A stretch of 64,000 nt of DNA, taken from Angelakisella massiliensis (GTDB lineage Bacteria > Bacillota > Clostridia > Oscillospirales > Ruminococcaceae). The notes under the pieces are model-generated. The model had not been told where the DNA came from and searched no databases. It was given only the letters and a program-made list of their open reading frames with translations. Made by a program: the position numbers and the translations under genes. The stretch covers positions 124,001 through 188,000 of the forward strand of contig NZ_LT629944.1 of assembly GCF_900104675.1 (NCBI RefSeq), read 5' to 3'. Of this stretch, positions 57,568-64,000 are shown one piece after another (the stretch's first letter is position 1; each line of letters starts with the position of its first letter).

Positions 57568-57903
57568 ATGCTGCGCCACGCTCGTCTTTGCATTAAAAGT
57601 CTTGTAAATTCCAATCTTCACCTTACAAATGACGATCTTTTTGATTCTGCGATTCAACTCATAGGGGCAGAAAATTTTTTAGGTATTGATACTTCGTTTG
57701 ATGGAAGTCATATTTTGTATGAAGATCCCACCTTTCCCCGCTCCACCTGCCCCGGCTGCCATGGTTTCATCCGCCATGAAGACGATTTCTGTATTCACTG
57801 TGGCGCACCTTTAAAAGAAACCCTGTGCCCCAAGTGCGGCCATACCGAGCGGCCCGGCGCTAAATTCTGTTCCAAGTGCGGTAAACGCTTGGTGGAAGAA
57901 TAA
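57568..57903 (+). CDS. Double zinc-ribbon array protein 6
   Basis: 111 residues. Unique N-terminus MLRHARLCIKSLVNSNLHLT joined to a C-terminal half that is almost identical at DNA level to protein 2 (KETLCPKCGHTERPGAKFCSKCG, GKRLVEE). A clear mosaic. Confidence 0.85.
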   Translation: MLRHARLCIKSLVNSNLHLTNDDLFDSAIQLIGAENFLGIDTSFDGSHILYEDPTFPRSTCPGCHGFIRHEDDFCIHCGAPLKETLCPKCGHTERPGAKFCSKCGKRLVEE

Positions 57904-57926
57904 CCGTTTTGAAAGGAGCTGTTTTT

Positions 57927-58292
57927 ATGTTGCGTTTAGCAAACTATTACTTTAACAATCTTTTCGGTGATACCATCAAAATTGAAAATCTCTCCTCTTT
58001 CGATCGCGCCATAGAGGATGTTGGCCCCGAAAATGTCGTTCAAGTCTTTACACCTTCCGGCGGTGTAACATTCAACCGAATCTTGTATGAAGACGACACC
58101 CTTCCCCGCTCCACCTGCCCCGGCTGCCACGGTTTCATCCGTCCTGAGGATAAATTTTGCATCCATTGCGGTGCTTCTTTGCAGGAAATGGTTTGTCACC
58201 ATTGTCGGCATACAGAACGTCCAGGGGCTAAGTTTTGTTCCCAATGCGGCGCTCCCTTAGTTGTTTTAAAGGTAAAATCTATAGAGCCTTAA
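57927..58292 (+). CDS. Double zinc-ribbon array protein 7
   Basis: 121 residues, MLRLANYYFNNLFGDTIKIE N-terminus shared with protein 13 and ribbon half shared with protein 11 (CIHCGASLQEMVCHHCRHTERP; end LVVLKVKSIEP). Eight cysteines. Its TAA overlaps the antisense stop of remnant 2. Confidence 0.85.
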   Translation: MLRLANYYFNNLFGDTIKIENLSSFDRAIEDVGPENVVQVFTPSGGVTFNRILYEDDTLPRSTCPGCHGFIRPEDKFCIHCGASLQEMVCHHCRHTERPGAKFCSQCGAPLVVLKVKSIEP

Positions 58293-58483
58293 GAATCTTC
58301 ATTTCCCGCAGCCCCCGCTGCATCTTCCAAACATTCTGCCAGCTGCTCCGCCAGCTTTTTGATTTCTTCCCTGGTCATTTCCACACCATCAAAATTACAG
58401 TTGATCGTCACCTCCATCTGCCGTACTTCCACCGCAGCGTCGGTACTTCCTACAGCTCCACCTTTTGTTTTTCTCCCCGTAGA
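58289..58483 (-). pseudogene. Decayed 3' end of a tape-measure-like gene (remnant 2)
   Basis: An open minus-strand stretch of about 64 codons ending VTINCNFDGVEMTREEI, KKLAEQLAECLEDAAG, AAGNEDS and TAA. The frame is closed upstream by TGA at 58484-58486 and has no start or RBS, so it is a 5'-truncated C-terminal fragment. Its end differs from that of the intact gene at 61368. Confidence 0.75.
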
Positions 58484-58603
58484 TCACATATCATACTATT
58501 TCAGCTTTTTCCTTTTACATAAACTTTATTTTCACATTTTTCTTTGAATGAAATCGATCAAAATCGGTTTTATAAATAAAAAACCTTGAAAGGGGGATTT
58601 AAA

Positions 58604-58942
58604 ATGCTAAAAATCACAAAAATCATGAAAGGTTTTAATTTCAAATCAAAAATGTGGAGATCTGAACCTTATGTGTCTGAGGCAATTGAGGAACTGGGCC
58701 CGGAAAATGTTGTACAGATTGACACAGCCAGCGGCATCACCACTTTGGTTTATGAAGACCCTTCCGGTCCTCGTACCACCTGTCCTGGATGTGGACGTTT
58801 CATCTGTCCGGAAGATGACTTCTGCGGTGATTGTGGTGTTCCCCTTAGAGAAACCGTTTGTCCCTCCTGCGGCTATCATGTCCGTCCAGGCAAAAAATTC
58901 TGCACCAAATGCGGCACCTCACTCATCACTTCTGCTCCTTGA
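58604..58942 (+). CDS. Double zinc-ribbon array protein 8
   Basis: 112 residues, unique basic N-terminus MLKITKIMKGFNFKSKMWRS; junction RTTCPGCGRFICPEDDF; eight cysteines; end GTSLITSAP. RBS AAAGGGGG is slightly weaker. Preceded by about 120 bp of noncoding DNA nearly identical to that before protein 12. Confidence 0.84.
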   Translation: MLKITKIMKGFNFKSKMWRSEPYVSEAIEELGPENVVQIDTASGITTLVYEDPSGPRTTCPGCGRFICPEDDFCGDCGVPLRETVCPSCGYHVRPGKKFCTKCGTSLITSAP

Positions 58943-59008
58943 AGTGTCTCATCTCCAGCCTATCTCTATCAAACAACGGCTCAAGCACGAAAAGAAAGGA
59001 CAGTCACT

Positions 59009-59335
59009 ATGTTAAAAACAAAAAGAATCCTTCACGGAACAAGTTTTAAATTAGTTCCGGAAAATGACGTTCTTCGTCAAACAATTGATGACGTAGGTGC
59101 AGAAAACATCGTACAAATTGCTTCGGATCACATTGGCACTAATATCTTCTATGAAGACTCTTTCGGTCCCCGCACCACCTGTCCCGGCTGTCATAACTTT
59201 ATTTGTCCGGAAGACGATTTCTGCATGACCTGTGGCGCTCCTCTCCGAGAAACCACTTGCCCCTCCTGCGGCTACCATGTGCGTCCAGGGGCTAAATTCT
59301 GTTCCAAATGCGGGAAACGCTTGGTGGAAGAATAG
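59009..59335 (+). CDS. Double zinc-ribbon array protein 9
   Basis: 108 residues, the shortest intact member. N-terminus MLKTKRILHGTSFKLVPEND, junction RTTCPGCHNFICPEDDFCMTCG, eight cysteines, end GKRLVEE. Confidence 0.84.
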   Translation: MLKTKRILHGTSFKLVPENDVLRQTIDDVGAENIVQIASDHIGTNIFYEDSFGPRTTCPGCHNFICPEDDFCMTCGAPLRETTCPSCGYHVRPGAKFCSKCGKRLVEE

Positions 59336-59373
59336 CCGTTTTGAACACTCGATTTTGAAAGGAGTTGCTTTTT

Positions 59374-59727
59374 ATGTTGCGTCTGGCGAATATTACACCT
59401 ACAAAACTGTTCAGTGAAGAAGTAAAAATTGAAAACGTATATCATTTTAATGGAGCAATCCGGGCTATTGGTGCTGAAAATTTTCTGGGTCTGGAACGTT
59501 CTATGGTAGACCGGATTCTGTATGAAGACGACACTCTTCCTCGCTCCACCTGTTCTGGCTGCCATGGCTTTATTCGTCCCACAGATGCCTTTTGTGGTCA
59601 CTGCGGCGCTCCCTTGAATGAGACCCACTGCTGTCATTGCGGCACAACTGTTCGCCCTGGTATGAAATTCTGCACTCAATGCGGTGCGCCTCTGCTGGTT
59701 TTGAAGGTAAAGTCCATAGAACCTTAA
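59374..59727 (+). CDS. Double zinc-ribbon array protein 10
   Basis: 117 residues, close duplicate of protein 4 (MLRLANITPTKLFSEEVKIE; LLVLKVKSIEP). First ribbon reads CSGC in place of CPGC; the cysteines are intact. Followed by a 30-bp scrap of the tape-measure 3' end and then a truncated ribbon. Confidence 0.85.
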   Translation: MLRLANITPTKLFSEEVKIENVYHFNGAIRAIGAENFLGLERSMVDRILYEDDTLPRSTCSGCHGFIRPTDAFCGHCGAPLNETHCCHCGTTVRPGMKFCTQCGAPLLVLKVKSIEP

Positions 59728-59750
59728 GATTCTTCATTTCCCGCAGCCCC

Positions 59751-59918
59751 CGCTCCACCTGCCCCGGCTGCCATGGCTCCATCCGTCCCGGGGACAAGTT
59801 TTGCGGCGATTGCGGTGCACCCCTTCGAGAAACCACTTGCCCCTCCTGCGGCTACCATGTCCGTCCAGGCAAAAAATTCTGCGCCAAATGCGGCAAAAAT
59901 TTGTTGGAGAAAAAATAA
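59751..59918 (+). pseudogene. Truncated zinc-ribbon copy at a recombination junction
   Basis: Only the ribbon half remains: RSTCPGCHGSIRPGDKF..., second ribbon CPSCGYHVRPGKKFCAKCG, end GKNLLEKK. Upstream, positions 59724-59750 are the last codons of a tape-measure remnant (remnant 4). The switch occurs at CCCCGCT (59747-59753), a string present in both parents, indicating deletion or recombination at microhomology. No start codon or RBS of its own. Confidence 0.8.
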
Positions 59919-59956
59919 CCGTCTCGAACACTCGATTTTGAAAGGAGTTGCTTTTT

Positions 59957-60310
59957 ATGCTACGTCTGGCTAATTTTTACTGCACTAAATTTTCCACCCA
60001 AAATGTTAACGTTGGCAATTTACCACAATTCGATGGTGCTATAAAAAAAATTGGAACAGAAAATTTTCTCGGTATAGACTGTTCCATTGCGGATCGGATT
60101 CTGTATGAAGACGACACATTTCCCCGCTCCACCTGCCCCGGCTGCCACGGTTTCATCCGCCCTGAGGATAAATTTTGCATCCATTGCGGTGCTTCTTTAC
60201 AGGAAATGGTTTGTCACCATTGTCGGCATACAGAACGTCCAGGGGCTAAGTTTTGTTCCCAATGCGGTGCTCCCTTAGTTGTTTTAAAGGTAAAATCTAT
60301 AGAGCCTTAA
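59957..60310 (+). CDS. Double zinc-ribbon array protein 11
   Basis: 117 residues. Unique N-terminus MLRLANFYCTKFSTQNVNVG with ribbon half nearly identical in DNA to protein 7 (CHHCRHTERPGAKFCSQCG; KVKSIEP). Eight cysteines in the ribbons plus one at residue 10. Stop overlaps remnant 3. Confidence 0.85.
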   Translation: MLRLANFYCTKFSTQNVNVGNLPQFDGAIKKIGTENFLGIDCSIADRILYEDDTFPRSTCPGCHGFIRPEDKFCIHCGASLQEMVCHHCRHTERPGAKFCSQCGAPLVVLKVKSIEP

Positions 60311-60501
60311 GATTCTTCATTCCCCGCATCCTCCGCTGCATCTTCAAAACATTCTGCCATCTGCTCCGCCAGCTTTTTGATCTCCTCCCTGATCATTTCC
60401 ACACCGTCAAAATTACAGTTGATCATCACCTGCATCTGCTGTACTACCGCTATAGTGTTAGTGCTTTCCACTGTCTCACCGTTTGCGTTTTTCCCCGTAG
60501 A
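60307..60501 (-). pseudogene. Decayed 3' end of a tape-measure-like gene (remnant 3)
   Basis: About 64 open minus-strand codons ending MINCNFDGVEMIREEI, KKLAEQMAECFEDAAE, DAGNEES and TAA, closed upstream by TGA at 60502-60504. Same breakpoint string (TGATCTACGGGG on the minus strand) as remnant 2, so both descend from one truncated unit, but the middle part has diverged strongly. Confidence 0.75.
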
Positions 60502-60621
60502 TCACATATCATACTATTCCAGCCTTTCCCTTCTACATAAACTTTATTTTCACATTTTCTTTGAATGAAATCGATCAAAATCGGTTTTATAAATAAAAAA
60601 ACCTTGAAAGGAGTTCTTTTT

Positions 60622-60969
60622 ATGTTGCGTTTTAAAGGCCTTTATCCTTCCGGCTTATTGAATTCGAACCTTGACGCTCGCAATGATGAGCTGGCTAACC
60701 AGGCAATCGATCAGTTTGGCGCAGAAAATATCATTCAGATTTTCAAAAGCCATCATACTTCCTATCCCAATACCCACATTTTAGTGGAGGACCCTTCCGG
60801 TCCCCGTTCCACCTGTCCCGGTTGCCACGGTTTCATCCGTCCTGAGGATGATTTCTGTATTCACTGCGGCGCGCCTTTAAAAGAGACCTTGTGTCCCAAA
60901 TGCGGCCATACCGAACGGCCCGGCGCTAAATTCTGTTCCAAATGCGGTAAACGCTTGGTGGAAGAATAG
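60622..60969 (+). CDS. Double zinc-ribbon array protein 12
   Basis: 115 residues, near-identical to protein 2 over the whole length. Eight cysteines, end GKRLVEE. Preceded by the same roughly 120-bp noncoding segment (ATCGATCAAAATCGGTTTTA...) found before protein 8. Confidence 0.85.
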   Translation: MLRFKGLYPSGLLNSNLDARNDELANQAIDQFGAENIIQIFKSHHTSYPNTHILVEDPSGPRSTCPGCHGFIRPEDDFCIHCGAPLKETLCPKCGHTERPGAKFCSKCGKRLVEE

Positions 60970-61007
60970 CCGTTTTGAACACTCGATTTTGAAAGGAGTT
61001 GCTTTTT

Positions 61008-61397
61008 ATGTTGCGTTTAGCAAACTATTACTTTAACAATCTTTTCGGTGATAACATCAAAATTGAAAATCTCCCCTTTTTTGATCGTGCCATAGAGGAA
61101 GTTGGCCCTGAAAATATCGTTCAAGTCTTCGCACCTTCCGGCAGCATGACATTTAACCGGATTTTGTATGAAGACCCCACCTTTCCCCGCTCTACCTGCC
61201 CCGGCTGCCATGGTTTCATCCGACCCGAGGACAAGTTCTGCGGTGATTGCGGCGCTCCCCTTCTGGAAACCATTTGCCCCTCCTGCGGCCATCATGTACG
61301 CCCAGGCAAGAAATTCTGTACTGAATGTGGTACATCTCTGGTTCCTGAAAAAAACAGATTTAAAGGTTTAACAGCTTGCAATTTCCATTCCTGCTGA
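61008..61397 (+). CDS. Double zinc-ribbon array protein 13
   Basis: 129 residues, the longest member. N-terminus MLRLANYYFNNLFGDNIKIE as in protein 7; ribbon half of the CPSCGHHVRPGKKFC type. The last 18 residues (PEKNRFKGLTACNFHSC) are unlike the others because the frame runs 30 bp into the antisense 3' end of the intact tape-measure-like gene. Convergent overlap. Confidence 0.83.
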   Translation: MLRLANYYFNNLFGDNIKIENLPFFDRAIEEVGPENIVQVFAPSGSMTFNRILYEDPTFPRSTCPGCHGFIRPEDKFCGDCGAPLLETICPSCGHHVRPGKKFCTECGTSLVPEKNRFKGLTACNFHSC

Positions 61398-62426
61398 ACT
61401 GATTTCTTCACTCAGGTCTGCCGCCAACTGTGCTGACAGTGCTTTAATGTCGTCCTTTGTAAACTTCCATTCGTCAAAATTGCATGTAATACTAATATTT
61501 GTTGTTCTTTCTGGTTGAACGGCAGAAAGTTGTTTGCTCTGTGTTTCCAATGGCACATCCAATTGTTCCGTCTGATATGGACCTATTTCCAACATTTTTT
61601 TAAACTCATATGTTGGGTCCTCGTCTTCCGGTCCCCATCTTCTCCATTCTGTGGCCTCTTTAATTCGGTCTGCAATATAAGCGTCAATTTCGCTTTTGGA
61701 CATCTCCAATATTTCTTCTGCTTTTTGCTTTTGCTCCTCAGTCAAATCTTTTTTGGTAGTATAGTCGTAACCATATTTTTGATATTCCCAAGGCAGCATC
61801 TGCTGTGGCACAACACCCAACGTTTCTTTGAGCATTTTTTCTTCTAATGGACGTCCCATCTTCGCATGCCATTGCTCAGAAAAAGTTTCTCCAAAGGTTT
61901 CTCCCTTGGCTAATTCATAGAGTAACGTTTCCTGAAGATTTTCAAAGCCCTGGATACTCTCTTCGCCATTGCTTTTATCTTTTCCTTCTTTGCCATCACC
62001 GCTAAACAGACGATCCAAAAGTATCGTCCCCAAAAATGTCACTCCTGCGACTTGAGGAAGTGTGAGACTCCCTATTGTTTTTCCAAATAATGACAGCAGA
62101 GATACTATTGAGGAAGCATTGCTCAACCCATCAGTAATACTGCTTCCAAGATCTTTCTCTCCTCCTTCGCCACCTCCCCCACCTATTGAAAAGTGCGGAA
62201 GCTCCGCCACCAGCATCGCATTCATCCACGCCGTTTGCATCCTGTCCAAACTATACAGATGATTAGCGCAGGCTTGCAGCAGCAGTTCCATGGTACCCAA
62301 ATGGGCCAGCTCGGGAAGCGCGATTTCATCAATGGAGATTTCCATACTCTCCGGCACTTCCAGTCCCAGCGCCCCGCCCGTTTCCGCCAGTTCCATAGCG
62401 GCCTGCTCCTGATTGTCTTTTTCCAT
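61368..62426 (-). CDS. Short tape-measure-like tail protein
   Basis: 352 residues. N-terminal acidic region, a Gly-rich linker (GGGGGEGGE, near residue 85), a hydrophobic stretch (SIVSLLSLFGKTIGSLTLPQVAGVTFLGTILL, about 108-140) as in tape-measure membrane segments, then a long charged helical region. The end TTNISITCNFDEWKFTKDDI then KALSAQLAADL matches tape-measure C-termini. Real tape measures of contractile tails are usually longer, and the normal site is after the chaperone, not before it. RBS AAAGGAGGG. Tape-measure role is therefore tentative; a tail-loaded effector is an alternative. Confidence 0.55.
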   Translation of the reverse strand: MEKDNQEQAAMELAETGGALGLEVPESMEISIDEIALPELAHLGTMELLLQACANHLYSLDRMQTAWMNAMLVAELPHFSIGGGGGEGGEKDLGSSITDGLSNASSIVSLLSLFGKTIGSLTLPQVAGVTFLGTILLDRLFSGDGKEGKDKSNGEESIQGFENLQETLLYELAKGETFGETFSEQWHAKMGRPLEEKMLKETLGVVPQQMLPWEYQKYGYDYTTKKDLTEEQKQKAEEILEMSKSEIDAYIADRIKEATEWRRWGPEDEDPTYEFKKMLEIGPYQTEQLDVPLETQSKQLSAVQPERTTNISITCNFDEWKFTKDDIKALSAQLAADLSEEISSAGMEIASC

Positions 62427-62458
62427 CCCCCTGCCCTCCTTTCCCTTTTCTCCGGTCC

Positions 62459-62908
62459 TCAGCCGTTATAGGCCGAAAGAATATCAAAATCGTCAAAGGA
62501 AAAGGGGCTCTCGCACACCTGGCTTTCGTCGCTGCCGTCGTCCAGCGCGCCGAAGGAGACGTTTTCCAGGATTACTCCCCGGAGGATCACCTCCTGCCGT
62601 CCGGCGGAAGGGGTTTCCGCGTAATATTGCAGCGTCAGCTGGGGATATTCGCCCCCCGCCTTATACTCCGCCATCGCCTGTGCCAGGGCGGAGGTGCTGT
62701 TGTACCAGCTGAGGTTGCCGCTGCCGCTCATGCCCCGCACCGCGTTTCGGGTCATCCGCTCCCCCAAAAAACGCTTGCTTTCCTTGGTCATATCCACCCG
62801 GGCGTCCACCTTGCGGATTCGCAGGGCTTCCACCACCCGTCCGCCGATGGTGACGTACCCCTGTCCGTCGTGGCCGGAAGGGATGCTGCTCAAAGTTCTG
62901 TCGCTCAT
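62459..62908 (-). CDS. Phage tail tube protein (XkdM-like)
   Basis: A 149-residue tube protein. GQGYVTIGGRVVEALRIRKVDARVDMTKES and RGMSGSGNLSWYNSTSALAQAM are XkdM signatures. Polymerises into the inner tube of a contractile tail. RBS AAAGGAGG. 32 bp before the tape-measure-like gene. Confidence 0.92.
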   Translation of the reverse strand: MSDRTLSSIPSGHDGQGYVTIGGRVVEALRIRKVDARVDMTKESKRFLGERMTRNAVRGMSGSGNLSWYNSTSALAQAMAEYKAGGEYPQLTLQYYAETPSAGRQEVILRGVILENVSFGALDDGSDESQVCESPFSFDDFDILSAYNG

Positions 62909-63269
62909 CTTGTTTCCTCCTTTTGTTCCCGGAGCGGTTGTCCGCCCCGGTCCTTCGCCCCGCCGGTTCTTCTTTGGGCCGGTTTTCCGGGGTAATTATT
63001 GTTTCTCCTGAGGGCGGGCCGGCTGTTCTTTCCACCGGTCCCGCCCTTTTTGCCTTGTCTTAAAGCTGTCCTTCCCGCCGGAGGGCTTCCGGTATTTCCC
63101 TTCCGCCCCTTCCGCTTTGAATGACCGTCTTCTTTTGTTTCTTTTCCTGACTTGGAGCCTTTCCCGCCCGAAAAATCCTGGTCGAAGCACTTCCCCTTCT
63201 CTCAGGTTAAAACCTGTCCGCCCCAAACAGGTCCCTCTCCCCGGGCGGGAATTTCTTCACTCCTGCCCC
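62909..63269 (-). other. Intergenic region between sheath and tube genes
   Basis: 361 bases of GC-rich DNA with hairpins, notably GGGCGGG/CCCGCCC (about 63013-63051) followed by TTTTT on the plus strand, and ACCTGT/ACAGGT near 63210-63230. A very basic 76-codon minus frame (62996-63226) starts with TTG without a good RBS and is not called as a gene. Confidence 0.45.
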
Positions 63270-64000
63270 TTACTGGGAAACAATGGTCAGATACACCTTG
63301 TCCACCGTGTCAGCGGCCCGCACGCCCACTCTGGCCTGGATGCTGTCCCTGGCGGTCATGGGGGTGATGGTCACATCATCGGGAGAAAAGTCCTCGATAT
63401 AGCCGGGGTCGCTGTAGTTCTGCCGCAGCAGCTCCACCACCATCCCCTTGATCTGGGCCCTGCCGGAAACGGTGTTGCGGATTCTCCCCACCGCCCTGGT
63501 ATCCAGCAGATACCGCAGCTCGGTGGCGATGCGGTCCAGCGTCCGGGAAACCAGGCCCTTGCGGAAGTCCTCCGGGGCCTGTGCGGAAAAGGCGTGAAGG
63601 CTGTTCAGGTCATACAGCACCATTGCCTGACCATGGCTCCAAACAAAGAGAGTTTCTCCCGCCTTGGTCCGCTGCTCCTGCTCCTGGAGGGTCAGTCTGG
63701 GGTTGACGGCGGTCCAGCCGGTCACCGGGGTATGGGTGGCGCTGCCGGAAATGTCCAACCCCGCCAGAATGCCCGCCATAGTGGCGCAGGCTTCCGGGGC
63801 TGTCAGATCATATCCCGCCGTGGAGCCGCCCACGGTGGAGTTGATAATAGCCCGGCTGTTCCAGCTCCCGCCGGATACCACCGCCTGGATCATCACACCA
63901 GCCGCCCGCTGCTGCTCTACAAAGGCCGCCACAGCGGCCCGGGCGGTTTCATCGGTGCCGGTGTAAGCGATCACAGCATATTCCTTCTCCGGCAGCTCCG
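63270..64000 (-). CDS. Phage tail sheath protein, C-terminal part (XkdK-like)
   Basis: At least 243 residues; the frame stays open to the window edge, so the N-terminus lies beyond it. LDLDISGSATHTPVTGWTAV-type, QGQ-free core and the C-terminal NTVSGRAQIKGMVVELLRQ... region with AADTVDKVYLTIVSQ match contractile-tail sheath proteins. It would contract around the tube. Shows that the cluster encodes a contractile (myovirus- or tailocin-like) tail. Confidence 0.9.
   Translation of the reverse strand, partial: ELPEKEYAVIAYTGTDETARAAVAAFVEQQRAAGVMIQAVVSGGSWNSRAIINSTVGGSTAGYDLTAPEACATMAGILAGLDISGSATHTPVTGWTAVNPRLTLQEQEQRTKAGETLFVWSHGQAMVLYDLNSLHAFSAQAPEDFRKGLVSRTLDRIATELRYLLDTRAVGRIRNTVSGRAQIKGMVVELLRQNYSDPGYIEDFSPDDVTITPMTARDSIQARVGVRAADTVDKVYLTIVSQ

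Larger units (their letters stand above)
55501..61397 (+). repeat. Tandem array of double-zinc-ribbon genes with tail-gene remnants
   Basis: Thirteen intact paralogues and one truncated copy lie head to tail on the plus strand over 5.9 kb, each with RBS GAAAGGAGTTGCTTTTT-type leader, many preceded by the same CGTTTTGAACACTCGATTTT spacer. All share GAEN near residue 35, YEDPSGPRSTCPGCHGF-type junction and two CxxC-N10-CxxC ribbons. Four antisense fragments of a tape-measure-like 3' end (56994, 58289, 59724, 60307) are interleaved. The array is AT-richer than the tail genes around it. It sits between tape-measure-like and chaperone genes and points against them. Confidence 0.9.

Noticed and set aside
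62996-63226. 76-codon, strongly basic minus-strand frame between sheath and tube genes
   Set aside because: It has a TTG start without good RBS spacing, overlaps GC-rich hairpins and lacks any recognised family; not enough support.

Overview
The window looks like the chromosome of an anaerobic, spore-forming Clostridia bacterium, most likely of the Oscillospiraceae (Flavonifractor/Oscillibacter-like) group. This rests on an alpha/beta-type small acid-soluble spore protein, strong AAGGAGG ribosome binding sites, sigma-A promoters, the metabolic gene content and a PBSX-type (xkd-like) tail cluster. No rRNA, tRNA, integrase or transposase was seen.

Left third (1-21.4 kb): an ANTAR regulator and glutamine synthetase with a structured leader; a spore protein; a DUF554 membrane protein; a beta-propeller-like lipoprotein; then a long minus-strand operon with a three-subunit xanthine-dehydrogenase-type molybdenum hydroxylase, two tandem YjiH-type membrane proteins and a small Rossmann-like protein. 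A LacI regulator and a MocA-like molybdopterin nucleotidyltransferase lie beside it. A plus-strand module follows with a dipeptide epimerase, a DUF819 permease and a CocE/S15 hydrolase, and then a minus-strand ribokinase.

Middle (21.5-44.4 kb): a LacI-controlled carbohydrate or nucleoside regulon. Three near-identical CGAAACCGGTTTCG-type operators sit just downstream of three promoters. They link an ABC importer plus ADP-ribosylglycohydrolase (ARH) operon, the lacI gene, and a divergent operon of a large ARH fused to a beta-rich C-terminus, an AtuA/DUF1446 protein and DUF4387. Next come an XRE/membrane-protein pair and a copper module (CopA with a C-terminal CopZ domain that carries its own RBS, then CsoR). 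On the minus strand follows an apparent metal-cofactor operon with a riboswitch-like leader: methyltransferase, FmdE-like protein, FecCD-type ABC transporter, LarE, LarB, and LarC with a 12-unit His-rich repeat.

Right third (44.8-64 kb): TraX-like and diacylglycerol-kinase-like genes, then a contractile phage-tail cluster on the minus strand reading right to left: sheath, tube, a 352-residue tape-measure-like protein, a tail chaperone with a -1 frameshift site, XkdP/Q/R/S/T/U-like baseplate genes, fibre genes, XkdX, holin and amidase. No capsid or packaging gene is in the window.

Between the tape-measure-like gene and the chaperone, on the opposite strand, lies the most unusual feature: thirteen tandem intact genes (plus one truncated) for 108-129 residue proteins with variable N-termini and a conserved double zinc ribbon. 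They are interleaved with four decayed 3' ends of a tape-measure-like gene. The members are mosaics of one another, and the layout resembles a cassette array. I know of no described system that matches it.
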